Source: Phymatolithon calcareum (lineage: Eukaryota > Rhodophyta > Florideophyceae > Hapalidiales). From it: a stretch of 64,000 nt of DNA. The notes under the pieces are model-generated. The model saw only the letters and a program-made list of their open reading frames with translations. It did no database searches and was not told the origin of the DNA. This document shows, in pieces, positions 40,952-51,839 of this stretch (position 1 is its first letter; each line of letters begins with the position of its first letter). A program made the position numbers and the translations under genes. Where the stretch lies: assembly GCA_977006965.1 (NCBI GenBank), contig OZ345383.1:1798001-1862000 (forward strand), given 5' to 3'.

Positions 40952-41070
40952 TGATTTCGGGCGATGAATATCGTTTAATGGTCATGTAAAGCATAAAACA
41001 CTACAACAGGAACAGCCGCACATTCACGGAACTACAAAGCCCAACTACAAGACACAAAGCACTCCCATTA

Positions 41071-41357
41071 GAACATAATGTATTATGCTGCAAGGTTGCT
41101 AAGGAGAAGCCAGCATGGTGCAACCAGAGGGTTTCCCTTGCATCTGATGTAATCGCATAAGTACCGCACTAGGGTATAAGCGCACATAGAACATGAAGCG
41201 TTATTCTTCCAGGTTGCAAATGAGCAGCCAGCAAGGTACAATATGATAAGGGTTTGCTTTACATATGCTGTTATCACGAGGAATCGACAGTGACGTTGTA
41301 AGAAAATAGCCAGCACCGTGTAATCAATGAATGTATGCCTTACATGTTCTGTTGCCG
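41071..41357. repeat. Diverged tandem repeat, about 105-118 bp period, three units
   Basis: GAACATAATG ... GCCAGCATGGT (from 41071), GAACATGAAG ... GCCAGCAAGGT (from 41189) and a partial third unit with GCCAGCACCGTG (from 41291) share order and several blocks (GGTTTCCCTTGC/GGTTTGCTTTAC, GCATCTGATG/TATGCTGTTATC). The divergence is high. Confidence 0.6.
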
Positions 41358-41439
41358 GGATGTCGACGATTCGTGATCAGCTGGCGCACGACTGGTACGT
41401 AGTTAGGGTACCTAAATTAGTGTAGCCACTTCAGGAATG

Positions 41440-41569
41440 GGTATTGAAATCACCAAAGATGGCGCAATGCAACTTGCAATGCTGCAGAATGACCCAATCT
41501 TCGATTTCTATTGAGGATTGCAATTCATTGCAATGTAAATCCATTTTAACCGACCCCTAGGATATACTC
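41440..41569 (-). mobile_element. Solo end of a hAT-like element (motif cluster plus TAGGGGTCGG terminus)
   Basis: Read on the minus strand from 41569 it begins TAGGGGTCGGTTAAAATGG, similar in form to TA/CAGGGG ends of hAT elements. It is followed by a cluster of TTGCAATG, AATTGCAATCC and CATTGCAAG motifs down to about 41460. I found no matching partner end on the left, so this is a truncated element or one whose other end has decayed. Confidence 0.45.
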
Positions 41570-41779
41570 CCATTTCAGGATAATTAGCGACTTAGAGATC
41601 CTGATGCATGTGTCCGGATTGAATCCTCGAACATTCACTCCAAGCTTCCGAAGCTTATGTATACATCCTGCAGCATTTCGAACTCTTGCTATGGCGTGTC
41701 ATCCGTAGCACCATTGTTATTCATGCTTACCCCAAGATACTAGAGCCTCCAGGCTTGATGCAGTTCTCGTCTCGCTAAG

Positions 41780-42728
41780 TTCCAAGAGAGGAGCTTATGC
41801 GAGACCTCAGGCTATCAGCAAATCTTGCATCACTGGCCTCCTTCCCTCTGCAGAAAACAACATTCACTTTTATGAACGACGTAAGAAGAACTAAAGGGAC
41901 AAACTACCGAGGAGTCCCCCAAGGGTCCCCCGTTAGCCCCACACTGTTCAACATCCTCATGGATACTTTGGAAGAAAGAGTCACGGCCATTAGCCTCAAT
42001 GATTCTGACGCGAGCGTGCGTCTGAACATGTTTGCTGACGACGTAATACAAATAGTAAGAAACGAAGAAGAGCTACAGAAAATGCTGCAGGAATGCTCCG
42101 AACGCACAGGTCTATCGGTTGACGTGGTCGACACGAAAATGTTCAGTCACACTCTCAAGTCGAAGGATCGGAATGCCCATCATACTGGCAGACGAGGAAT
42201 TTGAAATACGAGGCACTGCAGATTATCTCGGGACGACAATTGACGCCAACGGTATTCGTGACGACAAGCTTCTGGAGCGATTCAAAAGCGCAAGCGCCAA
42301 AGTACGGCTCACTAGCAACCTAGTCATGACAAGAAGCGGATATAGAACCCAAAAGAGCATCAGGCTCTTCAAAGTTTTTATCAGGCCAGTATATGAGTCC
42401 GCTGCGCATATAACACCCGACACAATCGGTGTATCGAAAGCAGAAGTGAAAATTCAAAAGCATACTGCAACGATACCATTCGGGAAGTGGGCAGCGCGGC
42501 ACTTGAGAAGACTAATGAAACTGAGCCAAATAGCGCCATGGGAGATTCGCCGACAGCACCTGCTCCGGAAGCCGTGTGCACAAGGGGTTCTCAAGAAGGG
42601 AATTGGCATAAATAAATGCATCCAGTTATACAAGGCTTTAATCCAGCCACGTTCGACGTACGCTATGTACTTAACACCGTGGACTGAAAATGTCCAGAGC
42701 GCGGTCAAGGAAGTTGAATGTCGCGGAT
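41780..42728 (+). pseudogene. LINE reverse transcriptase fragment 2 (palm and thumb)
   Basis: It starts with VPREELMRDLRLSANLA in broken frame, then 41797-42204 is open with YRGVPQGSPVSPTLFNILMD and LNMFADDVIQIVR, the RT box with both catalytic Asps. A frameshift near 42130 leads to 42119-42730, which encodes EIRGTADYLGTTIDANGIRD (the YLG box), RLFKVFIRPVYESAAHI and KLSQIAPWEIRRQHL, typical of the thumb region. Nothing recognisable follows up to 43590. Confidence 0.8.
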
Positions 42729-42730
42729 GA

Positions 42731-43590
42731 CGTGTTACATGGCATAAGGAACGGGCAACGCAATCAGTACGACTCGAGTACTGACACCTATCCGACTGTT
42801 GGGTGTGACAAGTTTCGCGACCGTACAGAAACGTGTCCGCGAACACCTACAGACTAAATAAGTGGCGCTCTTCCGAACCGAGCGCAAAGTCGCGACCGCC
42901 AAGGTGGACGACAGTTCCGCGACTTTGGCAGCGCTTCAAGAACAGAGCGAACTGGCGAGCTCGTCCTGCACGGCAGTCTTCACACCCGTTGCCAGACGCT
43001 CAAAATCATCCGGCCCTTCAAGCATACTAAACGGCTACGAAGTCCCCCGACCGTCCACTTCAAGACTGGTACCTATCTCCATTTTATATTCTCCTCGCTC
43101 GTAGCAGCGGCACGACTTTCGGAGACAAGTTTTTATCCACCCTTACAATCATTAAAGTCCCTGACTTTTTCCTCTTTGATTCGACTTCGCACATTCTTGC
43201 GTACGTTGCTCAAGCGGACCCTGAGAACCCCAGTATATTTATCCCGCACCACGCTTTTCCGGTCTTAGCAGGCCCGGCAATCGAAGCCGCAGCATTGACC
43301 CTGGTTGACTACGATTCTTCACCGCGTTCTACGTACCGCGGTTCACCACCTCCACATGACTCTTCTCACAGATTCAAGACATTGAAGAAATGTTTTTCAG
43401 ACAAGTCTTCGGACCACTGGTACGAGGAAAGACTGATAGACTTCGCCTACTATGTCGAATCCAATCAATTTCCCATCGACGGGAAATAATACCTTTCAAG
43501 TTGTTGAAAAGGACCACGGCGAAAGTTTCTGGAGGAACCGCCAGAGAGAAGAAAACCAGAAGAGCTTCAAGCCACAAGTAATGACATCAC
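42731..43590. other. No confidently supported gene
   Basis: Several plus-strand frames (42862-43104, 43295-43489) follow one another in different phases and may be a decayed coding region: the end includes DFAYYVESNQFPIDGK. I recognise no domain and would not annotate a gene. Confidence 0.35.
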
Positions 43591-43810
43591 AGCGATGGAT
43601 ACCAGAGAACCGTTTGATGAAGCAATGAAGCACATATTAGCGAACCAATCTGCAGAAGAACTTCGATCAACATTCCTGACAAAGGAAGGAGAGACCCTTG
43701 AATCGAAGAGAAAGAGGATAATTCCGTACGACAAGACAAGAGAACTCCCTGAAATACTTACATTTCCGCAACTGAAACACAGGCAACTGGCGGTTCAGTA
43801 CGCCTTTCTT

Positions 43811-44838
43811 TCTTTAATGCAGAATGCGTTAATTAACGCCAGAACTGACCCTAGAGTAAGTTCTCATTGTTCAAATATTGGATTATCTCTACGAGTCTCT
43901 CCCTGCACAGATTTTCTACAGAATTGTCTCGCACTCTGCCGATGAATTTTCGTCGAGAGGCAGTCCTCCCAGAACAGTGTAGGATGAGGTGCTCCACTGC
44001 CTCCTTGTCGCCATACGGGCACATCTTGCATACTGGGTCGTAGAGAAGCGGTTCATTCTCGCTGTGTCCATGGTGAAAGCTTGCCACAATAGGGCTGCAG
44101 TTCACTATGAGCTGGTGAAGTACCACCTCTGCACGTCTCTGCGAGATGTGCAGATATTTCGGAAGCGTAGGAAGGGTCACTGGTTTGCTTCTACAGAGCG
44201 GCTTGATGATGGATCGTGCTGCTTCCAAAGTGAGAGGTATCGCTTGGTGCAGAGCCAGACTCGATTCCGAAATTCCCCGCCGCGCAAGTTCATCAGCAGC
44301 CTCATTCTTCGCGACGCCGCAGTATCCAAACACACTCTATCTGAATCTCGCGTGAAAATAAACGTTCCATAAGGTTCCATAGATTCCGGATCGTGTCACC
44401 AAACACCCGCGGTTGTCCGTTTAGCGCGTCTATGCAGCTACGGCTGTCAGTGAACCATCTGATAGCGCTACCGCGGGAAAGTTGTAGCGTTAACGTTGCT
44501 TGGAAGGCCTGTACGGCGGCAAATGCCTCCGCGTCAAATGAAGAGCAGACAGCCCCAACGGCCAACGCTTCTTCCATAACAGTTTCTTCGCCGCGCAAAA
44601 TCAGAATCCCAGCTCCGCCGACCTGGAATGGAATTGTACGATACATGTAGAGAGTGCCACCGTCTTCGTCGCACACTGAAACGCGTTGTTTCGAGGCGGT
44701 CGGGGTCGTTGAGTATGCATGCTCGTCTCCGTCGTCCTAGGCCAAGAGGATGTCCGGGGACTTGCCGTGTCGAGACTCAAAACGTTTCGCTGCTTCGTGG
44801 TTCTGGTACTGAGAGGGACTGAATTTGTTCAACGTTGC
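43811..44838 (-). mobile_element. 5'-truncated LINE insertion (RNase H and C-terminal zinc finger)
   Basis: Inserted in minus orientation in the family X repeat. The minus-strand 3' end has a short tail ATTAAAGAAAGAAA at 43811-43826. Compared with 60080-60150, about 65 bp of target are missing at the right junction. The left-to-right order on the minus strand is RNase H (44676 to about 44260) then the C-terminal finger region (to 43851). Confidence 0.75.
43851..44676 (-). pseudogene. LINE ORF2 C-terminus: RNase H and CCHC-type end, one frameshift
   Basis: The first frame (44676-44335) gives VGGAGILILRGEETVMEEAL, AVCSSFDAEAFAAVQAF with the Glu, and IRWFTDSRSCIDALNGQP with the Asp of RNase H. 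A frameshift near 44335 leads to FGYCGVAKNEAADELARRG, the last conserved block (GHCGVxGNExAD) with its Asp; there Gly-His has become Gly-Tyr. The end has CKMCPYGDKEAVEHLILHC, a C-x2-C ... H-x4-C finger common at LINE C-termini. RNase H places it among I/R1/Tad-like LINEs. Confidence 0.8.
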
Positions 44839-45439
44839 AGTGAGACCCGGGATCGCAGCTTGTCAGCATATGAACTCAAGGAAGAAGACAGAGCGGTAAC
44901 TGAGAAGGCACTAGATGACATTTTGCTCTGCAGCAAAAGCATCATCGAGAATATGCAGAATGAAGAAGACCTGTACTGAAAGAAGAAGCGACATCTCGAA
45001 AACTGATATGAAGAGCTATCAAAAACAATCGAGTACATGCTAGGGGCTCAGATAGAATAGCAGACATAAGAGTAGAGCCACCCTAGTGAGGGTAGCACCT
45101 GAGGAAGCCTTGCCAGTATATTCGTATGACTGTGGGACTTTAAAAAATTGCAATTAAAAAAACACTCCTGGCCCACGAATGAGTCCGAAAGTTGCTTCTT
45201 TCAAAGGCCTGCGAAGGGCACTTTTTGCAAAATATTTGTCAATCATGGATTTTTTGGTTCCTTGGAAATCTGAGACGAAAAATACCATTAGTGTGTTGTT
45301 TTGCCCTTAATAGTATTAAGAGCAAACACCAAACTAAAGTCTTTCGTTAATACCGTCCTGGGAGCTGAGGAGAGCTTCAATACCCAGCGTTTCGCGGGAA
45401 ACGCACCCATCTTGAATTCGATAACTACTTAACAGATCT

Positions 45440-46700
45440 AAAAATGTGCTGCCGTGTAAAAGCAATCATTATGGGAGATTTGAACGCAGGACGTAGTCTT
45501 TGGGGCCGGAGAGGAAATTGCAGAGGGACAAAAATTGTACCCTGGGCTGCAAAATAGAACCGTAAAATCCAGAGAGCCAGCGGCCCGACACTGGTGACTA
45601 ATCGAAGGAGGCGCTTTAGCGACACCTTTCTTACCAATACAGCGGAATCTGAAGTTGAACATGTCCAAATCGGACTTTTGCAGGGAAGCACGAAGCATAT
45701 TGGGGTCCGAATGCAGTTCCTGAATCACTAAAGCGTTGCACAATAGAGAGAACAACGAATATCTAGAGCGTAACAGAAATGTTCCGAACGAGAGGCGTAA
45801 GCCAGCGTTCATGTGTGTTCATGGGCCCCAGAGATGAAGGAAAGACTGTGCGTCTGTAAAAAGAAATATGAGATGCGAGATATTCCACGAGAAGCTCGCA
45901 AACCCTTAGACCTTCGACAAGCCCAGACTCCGAAACGAGTGCGGTTTTACAAAATCGGAGGCGCAAAGAACGGGAAAGAACCGAGCTCTAGGGCGAATTA
46001 CAGGCCTATTTGCCTACTGTCCCAGTTCAGAAAGGTTATCGACTCCGCTCTGGACTCCTACATTCGGGAGCACTACCGCTTCAAGAACGCACAGCTTAGC
46101 TTTCAGGAGGATTAGAGCACTTATTTTGGCGATACACTGCGCAAAAAACCTGCGGCAGGGCCATTAATTCCTTGTAGTACTCGAACTATCCGCAGCTCTT
46201 GACAGCGTTCCGAGGGAAATCCTCATGGAAAGACTGAAGAGCAAATTTCCAACCCACATAACAAGGATGGTATCGTATCTGGTAAAGCCGTCTTGGATCA
46301 CGTCGGCAGGAGACATATCGAAAACCTGGTTAATAATTGACGGAGGGGTTCCGCTAGGATCCTCGCTCAGTCCTTGTCTATACAATTTTTCACGGATACG
46401 CTCGCTGAAGCTACCGACAAACTAACAGGAAACTTGTCGGAGCAGCAAGCGCAGTTATTTGCGTATGACGTTCTCCTTCAAGACAAGACGGCCAGAGGGA
46501 TACAAAGACTCCTGAATAAAGCGACAAAGTGGGCAGACAAGCACTCCACGAGACGGAACCCAAAACCAGGCAAAAGTGAGGTTCTTGCTTGTCGGACAAG
46601 AGCTGCACAAAGCATGAAAACTTTCCTACCTCCGGATAAGTATGTACAGCAAGGGAGTCACCGAAGACGCGGAAATCTTAAGAGTTCGAACCATGGTTGA
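45440..46700 (+). pseudogene. LINE remnant: endonuclease and reverse transcriptase with altered catalytic box
   Basis: Plus-strand frames give KAIIMGDLNAGRSLWGRRGN (EEP endonuclease GDxN box) near 45455, then from about 45980 RANYRPICLLSQFRKVIDSA, VLELSAALDSVPREILMERL (first Asp), GGVPLGSSLSPCLYNF and, from 46374, AQLFAYDVLLQDKTARGIQ. The RT box that should be FADDV is FAYDV, losing one of the two catalytic Asps. Stops and shifts are frequent. The fragment ends directly at the left end of hAT 2 (46702). Confidence 0.75.
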
Positions 46701-46701
46701 G

Positions 46702-47810
46702 CAGGCCTTGGGAGCAATATATTGTAGTTTTATTGGGACATGAAGCTGATGAGCAATACATATTGCTAATAGCTCCCTTCCGCCAATACCTACGGCCAAT
46801 ATGCTTGAATCTACCAATACCCCTATTTTGCTATTGGATTCGTTTGAAACGACATATTCCATCACAAATCCAACAAGAGCTCCTGATCGGCATCTTCTCC
46901 GACTCTTTCAGCAACTCGGGCGCTGCGTGAATTTGACATGGCGGTAGCAACAGTTTGTAAATCCCAGCAAATTCGGTTCACTTTCAAAAAGAGAAGAGAC
47001 TCCACGAGTGTTTTTGAGGTCATTCCTCACACTAATTTCGACCAGTTCCACCAACTTAAAAACTGTATCCCGAAATGCTTTGATAGAAATCTTCTCATGC
47101 ACCTTACTGAAGTCACGAAAGCGCGGGTTCTCAACGTAAGATATTGGTAGAGAAAAAGAGATGATGACATCAACGTACTAGCACATGGCCTTTTCGCGAA
47201 CAGTAGTAGATAGTGTTGACTCGAAGTACGACGAAATGTGTCGAGCACTATCCCGGTTCTTTTCGTCTTTCATGCACGTGCGATACGTCTTGAACAATTT
47301 TTTCTCATCTCCACCTGCAACGCACGATAGCAGGTGCGAGTACGGGTTCCTCCACTCATTGCCTTTCTCGAACGATACTGTGGGTACAGTATTTTTGCAA
47401 TAACTTCCACGGGGGCAGGAAAAGATCAAATAGGGTACATCGCGCCGGGTGAATTCTTCGCCTTTCCGAGATGGTATGTCCTTGACATTATCATCGCGTT
47501 TCATCATGAGAGCCTTGACAATGTACGCTGGTTTCGGTTTGCCTGCCATCTTCGCAAATGAAAGACTCAACACGCGCGGTCACGATAGAGCAAACAAAAT
47601 GCTGACTCTCTGACTTGAGCGGAACGATAGCGTAGAAACATGGCACTATCCTCCACGTTAGTAGCCTGTCTGGGACGAAGGTTTACGTATCACGCTGAGC
47701 AATCAATAGATCTACAACTCTGCCGCTTACCAATACGAATTCCAATAGAAACAGATCAAGGAAGAATATTGAAATACCAGTATATTGCAGTGTATTGCTC
47801 CCAAGGCCTG
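46702..47810 (-). mobile_element. hAT transposon 2
   Basis: The left end CAGGCCTTGGGAGCAATA at 46702 is matched on the opposite strand by CAGGCCTTGGGAGCAATA from 47810: an 18-bp exact terminal inverted repeat. Flanks TGGTTGAG (46694-46701) and CGGTTGGA (47811-47818) share GGTTG, a decayed 8-bp duplication. Subterminal regions (46712-46860 and 47720-47800) are full of CAATA/TATTG and CCAATA/TATTGG motifs. The interior has a transposase N-terminus on the minus strand. The length of 1109 bp shows an internal deletion. Confidence 0.85.
46908..47573 (-). pseudogene. hAT-like transposase fragment with BED-like finger
   Basis: 47178-47573 is open for 131 codons: AGKPKPAYIVKALMMKR, RRDVPYLIFSCPRGSYC, FEKGNEWRNPYSHLLSC (C-x5-C ... 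H-x3-C) and REKAMC. A stop follows; in neighbouring frames the sequence continues IISFSLPISYVENPRFRDFS and VHEKISIKAFRDTVFKLVEL (to 46908). The pattern LPxSxVExPxFRxF after the finger is characteristic of hAT transposases before their catalytic domain. The DDE part itself is missing. It is homologous to 7701-8153 but strongly diverged. Confidence 0.7.
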
Positions 47811-49755
47811 CGGTTGGATGCATCAACAAATTACATTAAATTGGCGTAAATGGTAGCGGATTCGAGCGAGACACGAGCATTAGAATATTTAAGTTGTTGA
47901 TTCTCCCTAAATGGGAGTATGCCATCCATTTGACCCCGATGATCAAGCGATTACATCCAGCGAATGAACCAGTAGAGGAGCTTTCTACAAATACGTATTA
48001 GGAAAGCATTCCGAACATCGAAGAGAGCGAATGCGAGTTCTGTGTCGATTCGCCAGCCCGGGGATAAGGAGAGCACACCATGTGGTAAGGTTCGCTCTGA
48101 GCCTGAAAAGACGGAAGCACTACAGAAAAATAAGGAGGAAGAACAGAGGATTTGACAGACATCTCAAAGGATATTGGCTATCTCAGAGAAGAGGAGGACC
48201 TTAAAGGAGCGCTAAATGTCGAGAAAACTCTACCAAACGCGGTAGAACAGGTCAGGCACCTCAGGACGATTATTCCCGGTGCCTCGCTCGCAGAACCGGC
48301 GCGTGGCGGCACAGTGGTAGTGCGGGCCGTACGCGTGAACTGCCTATTGAGCGGGTGGCGCCTCCCAGGCGTACTCGGGTACGGGGGGAGACGGTGTGTG
48401 AAGTAGGATGTCTGTACTTGTACTTGATTCCGACTTGCCGAGTTTAATGAGATGGGAAACTATTCTAGCTTATATAGTATCCATCTACAGGGGGGAGCTC
48501 GAGACTGATTTGGCTTCGACTGTCGTCTGTTGCAGACAGTGAACCGCACGCTAATCGAGATGTTTCGGTTCGCAACGTATGCCTGCCGTTATGTGCTAGC
48601 AATTTAGCGTAAGCTTTGCAGCTAGTCTCGAGAGCTGTGCTCGGTGTTCTGCAGAGCGAGCTCTTGTTTCGGTTAGATCTTCTGTAGGCTATTTTCGGTA
48701 TGCAACCGACAATATTGATTGCCTTCTCGTCTTGAACGTCAATCACGGGTGATCGTTGCTTGACCGTTGACTGGCTCGATGAGGGTGTGCCAGGCTGCGC
48801 ACATGTAGCCGATAGATGAACGGTTCATTGTCGAGGGGAGCGCTGTCTGCCTGGCTGACGATCGATTAGAGATAATAGGTACTTCTCGCAGGATCGAATC
48901 TACGACACTAAAACACGCGGAAGACGACACAGTGGCGACGAAGCGCCGACTAGACGAAGCATTTAAATGCTGGAAGGTGGAAGATGAACGGGGAATAATA
49001 AAAATCCCCATTGGCAAGTCGAACAAGTTACCAATCGTGCTGCATACATGTCATAAGGGACAGCAACTCGAGAGTGAGGTGCCTAAGAGTGATTTTAAAT
49101 GGAGCCCCGCTCAGGAGAAAATCAACCTTGGCGAGATACTTTGGAAACGGTGCTTTGATAGAAGAGTAGAATGAGACCGACAAGGAAGACTGTGAGAAGC
49201 TATCTGTTACTCTAATTGAGGTTTTGGGAGCTTTAAAATAAAACATAGCAACCTCAAACAACTTGAGGTTACCAAAAACAAATAAAGCGGAGAAATTGCG
49301 CTTTTACGTATATTTTCTTATTCTTATTGCCTGTTTTTCAAGGTATCCTGGAACAACTCCACATCCTTACGGCTACAGTAGACTTGAACAGATATGAGTG
49401 GTACTTGATGTCACAACAGCTCAAAGCTGTACAAAGTGCAGACCTTCGGGAACCTTTACATCAATATCTCTGGGCAGCCAATCTCAGGCGCCGTCCCTCA
49501 AAAGGATGACCCGGGTTGGAATCCATGTAGGATGCTCACGGTAACTATTCATCTCGTTATCTGCAATGGAAAAAAACGCTGCAGATATGAGCACTACCGG
49601 TAAAAAACGTCAAGTGGACTTCAAGCTTTTCCTCACAGCGGTTTTTGCAGCTAGGGCCACGGCACTCCAGAAGGAACAGAAGTGAGTATTGTAAGCTACA
49701 CTAGCAGTAGCTGAAACGCTTCTCCCTTACAGTCTCTAGAGTTTTGCTGAGGGCG
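47811..49755. other. Intergenic, no supported gene
   Basis: It contains a GC-rich patch (48240-48420), a small hairpin (AACCTCAAACAACTTGAGGTT at 49248-49268) and an open frame at 48932-49174 (80 codons, start MATKRRLDEAFKCWKVEDER) that I do not recognise. Confidence 0.4.
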
Positions 49756-49850
49756 TTAAGGACCTACACCCCCATCTTTGAAGCGCTCTGACTAGCGGAA
49801 GCAATGCTCATAGACTTGATGAAAAATTTAATTATGTTTTCACACCATTT
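49756..49850 (+). repeat. Dispersed repeat Y, copy 3
   Basis: TTAAGGACCTACACC, CATCTTTGAAGCGCTCTGAC and the following AATGCTCATAG part match 22587-22680. It is truncated after about 95 bp. Confidence 0.65.
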
Positions 49851-49994
49851 TCCAGTGTCCATGCTGGAGACTGCCCTTCGAGAATTTGCAATATAACAAG
49901 ACCATTTACTCTATTCCTGCTCGAACTTGAAATTTTTCCGGCTATAATGCTATGCAATCCATAATCATAAACTGTGAACAAACTCTATTTTGCC

Positions 49995-50966
49995 CTAGGC
50001 ATTGATTGTGTTGCGTCCGTTCTCAAACGGAACAAGTTCTCCTGAGATAACTTTAATATAAAACGACCAATATGTGTCCTCAAACACATCGCACTTATCT
50101 TTACATGCCTCATTCAGCTGTTTGATCCGAGACATCGGCACTGCTTCCATAAAATGATGAGCAGTGTGCACATTGTTCCCATTTGTGTACCACGTCGAGA
50201 GCCAGCTCCCTTGAATTCTCCGAGTCTTCTTTTCGATTCGCGTGTCACCATTCGCATCCAGTCCGAAGTGCTCCGGTAACTCAAGCAGGTAATGCACCGG
50301 CTCCGCGATCAGGAATAGAGGAAGAGCCCATCCAATAATCAAGCTAATATCCCGTGAGACCATTGTATACGTTGCTGCAGCAAGCACAAACCATCCGTAA
50401 GCGGCGTACTCTTCCATCGCCTGGCTGGACTGCGTACCATCCAGAATATCAGGGACCAAGTTTCCCTTCATGCAATCATACATTAGACCTCCGACACGAG
50501 CAAAACGACTGGGGTCCAAGGCGGCCAGAAGGAGCTTCAGGGGGCTGTTGAGGCCGCGCTTCGGGTATATAAAGAACTCGCTGTTTTGTTCGGTTCCGAG
50601 CTTACGATGGTGAATGAGGTGTGAGTATCGATAGTGTGTGTACGAGCTGATCATAGGGATACCGCAGAAGAAGCCAAATGTCCTGTTGATCTTGTTCGAG
50701 GTGAATCCGTGACCGTGAAGGAGCTCATGCTGCAGTTCCGTGAAATGGGCGAACATTAAACATTTTAAAACGCAGATGATTGAGAGCATAGTCCACAAGC
50801 AGGCTGTAGGCAATTTGAGAGCGTTCCTAAACCAAACAAGGATCAGCGATCCGACGATCCAGAAAAATGCGAAGAAAAACTTTGCTGACGTCTGAATTGG
50901 GGTACGGCGCAGCAATGCCCGCCGTTTGGCAGCTTCGGCCTTTGCGAGCTGAATCCCTGCAGACAT
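49995..50966 (-). CDS. Membrane fatty-acid-desaturase-superfamily protein (rhizobitoxine-desaturase-like)
   Basis: 323 codons, ATG at 50966. Hydrophobic segments (about residues 29-47, 55-73, 190-225) suggest an integral membrane enzyme, and three His clusters can bind a di-iron centre: H80, H84, H86 (HELLHGH); H111, H116, H119, H120 (HYRYSHLIHH); H267, H270, H271 (HTAHH). An extra PEHFG motif at 231-235 is also typical. Such enzymes use O2 to desaturate or hydroxylate acyl or small amino-acid-derived substrates. The HELLHG and ELPEHFG pattern resembles the subgroup that includes dihydrorhizobitoxine desaturase (RtxC) rather than classic lipid desaturases. The substrate is unknown. The gene is intronless and apparently intact; bacterial-type similarity suggests possible horizontal origin. 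Confidence 0.85.
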   Translation of the reverse strand: MSAGIQLAKAEAAKRRALLRRTPIQTSAKFFFAFFWIVGSLILVWFRNALKLPTACLWTMLSIICVLKCLMFAHFTELQHELLHGHGFTSNKINRTFGFFCGIPMISSYTHYRYSHLIHHRKLGTEQNSEFFIYPKRGLNSPLKLLLAALDPSRFARVGGLMYDCMKGNLVPDILDGTQSSQAMEEYAAYGWFVLAAATYTMVSRDISLIIGWALPLFLIAEPVHYLLELPEHFGLDANGDTRIEKKTRRIQGSWLSTWYTNGNNVHTAHHFMEAVPMSRIKQLNEACKDKCDVFEDTYWSFYIKVISGELVPFENGRNTINA

Positions 50967-51075
50967 TTGAATGATACCAGTGAGTCGACGAAGCTATTGT
51001 TCGGAGAACTGAGATGAAAGCTTGTTTGCTCGATGGTAATTGAGATCATTTCCACTACAGTGACAGTTTTCGCCA

Positions 51076-51083
51076 CTTATATA
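51076..51083 (-). promoter_or_regulatory. TATA box of the desaturase gene
   Basis: TATATAAG on the minus strand, about 110 bp upstream of the ATG at 50966. It is the best-formed TATA box near a cellular gene in the window. Confidence 0.6.
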
Positions 51084-51175
51084 GCCCCCTGGAGTTTGTG
51101 TCGAGCTACAGATAGTATCATGATTCTAATTTTTCGAAACTCTGTGAGAGGCATCTTCCAACTCTCATAAAATTG

Positions 51176-51735
51176 GCTCGATTGCTTCGCGGAGGTCTAT
51201 GCAGACCTCGAACAAACATTTTGAACACCAGAGAACTCTCCATGGACTTACCTAGACACTTCCGGTTATCCAATGAAGTATCTTGAATCAATAAGTTACT
51301 TGGAAAGGACTACAAAGTGTCCTTGCTTCTTTTAACGCCGATCCGTCGTACAGTAGATTCGCTGATCCCGCGTGAATCCAGTTCTTTTCTTTGTCCGTAT
51401 CACTTGGGACACGTAGAATCATCTGAGGACGATGGATTCTCGAAGTCCACTAGAGGCTATGATATCTCAAAGAAAGTTAACCTAGGTCGCCAGGCGTTCT
51501 GTTCGAGGTGCTTCAATGGTCCGCGATCGGTCTGCGCATCAAGAGCTGGATTGCTTCTCAGAGGTCTAGGCAAACCTCGAACAAAGATTTTTGAACACCA
51601 GAGAACTGTCTACGGACATACGGAGACACTTCCGGTTCTCCAATGAAGTATCTTGAATCAATATTCGGGACTTGGAAAGCTTCTTTTAACATCGATCCTT
51701 CCTACAGCAGATTTGCTCGTGCATCCAGTTCTGTG
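51176..51735. repeat. Diverged direct repeat upstream of the desaturase gene
   Basis: Blocks at about 51176-51385 and 51546-51735 share ATTGCTTC, GAGGTCTA, GAACACCAGAGAACT, ACACTTCCGGTT, CAATGAAGTATCTTGAATCA and CTTCTTTTAAC in the same order, period about 366-370 bp. It is non-coding. It could be a duplicated regulatory segment or a decayed element. Confidence 0.7.
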
Positions 51736-51839
51736 ATAATTACAGAGCGGCTCAAACCTTCCCACTACATTTCATCCACCCACCAAGGTAGTATACAAAA
51801 AACTGGTACGGGCTGCCCTCCGGCCCCTAGTGATTGAGC

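Larger units (their letters stand above)
43595..45166 (+). mobile_element. Dispersed coding repeat (family X), interrupted by a LINE end
   Basis: 43595-43810 encodes MDTREPFDEAMKHILANQSA, LESKRKRIIPYDKTRELPEI, LTFPQLKHRQLAVQYAF. After the inserted LINE, 44839-44978 continues LSAYELKEEDRAVTEKALDD and ENMQNEEDLY then stop. A conserved 3' non-coding part with CCCTAGTGAGGGTAGCACC and a tail ATTAAAAAAAC follows to 45166. The uninterrupted copy is at 59905-60470. The A-rich tail indicates spread by reverse transcription. The protein family is unknown to me. Confidence 0.7.

Noticed and set aside
48932-49174. 80-codon ORF as a gene
   Set aside because: No homologue known to me, no promoter or conserved context, and antisense ORF of similar length.
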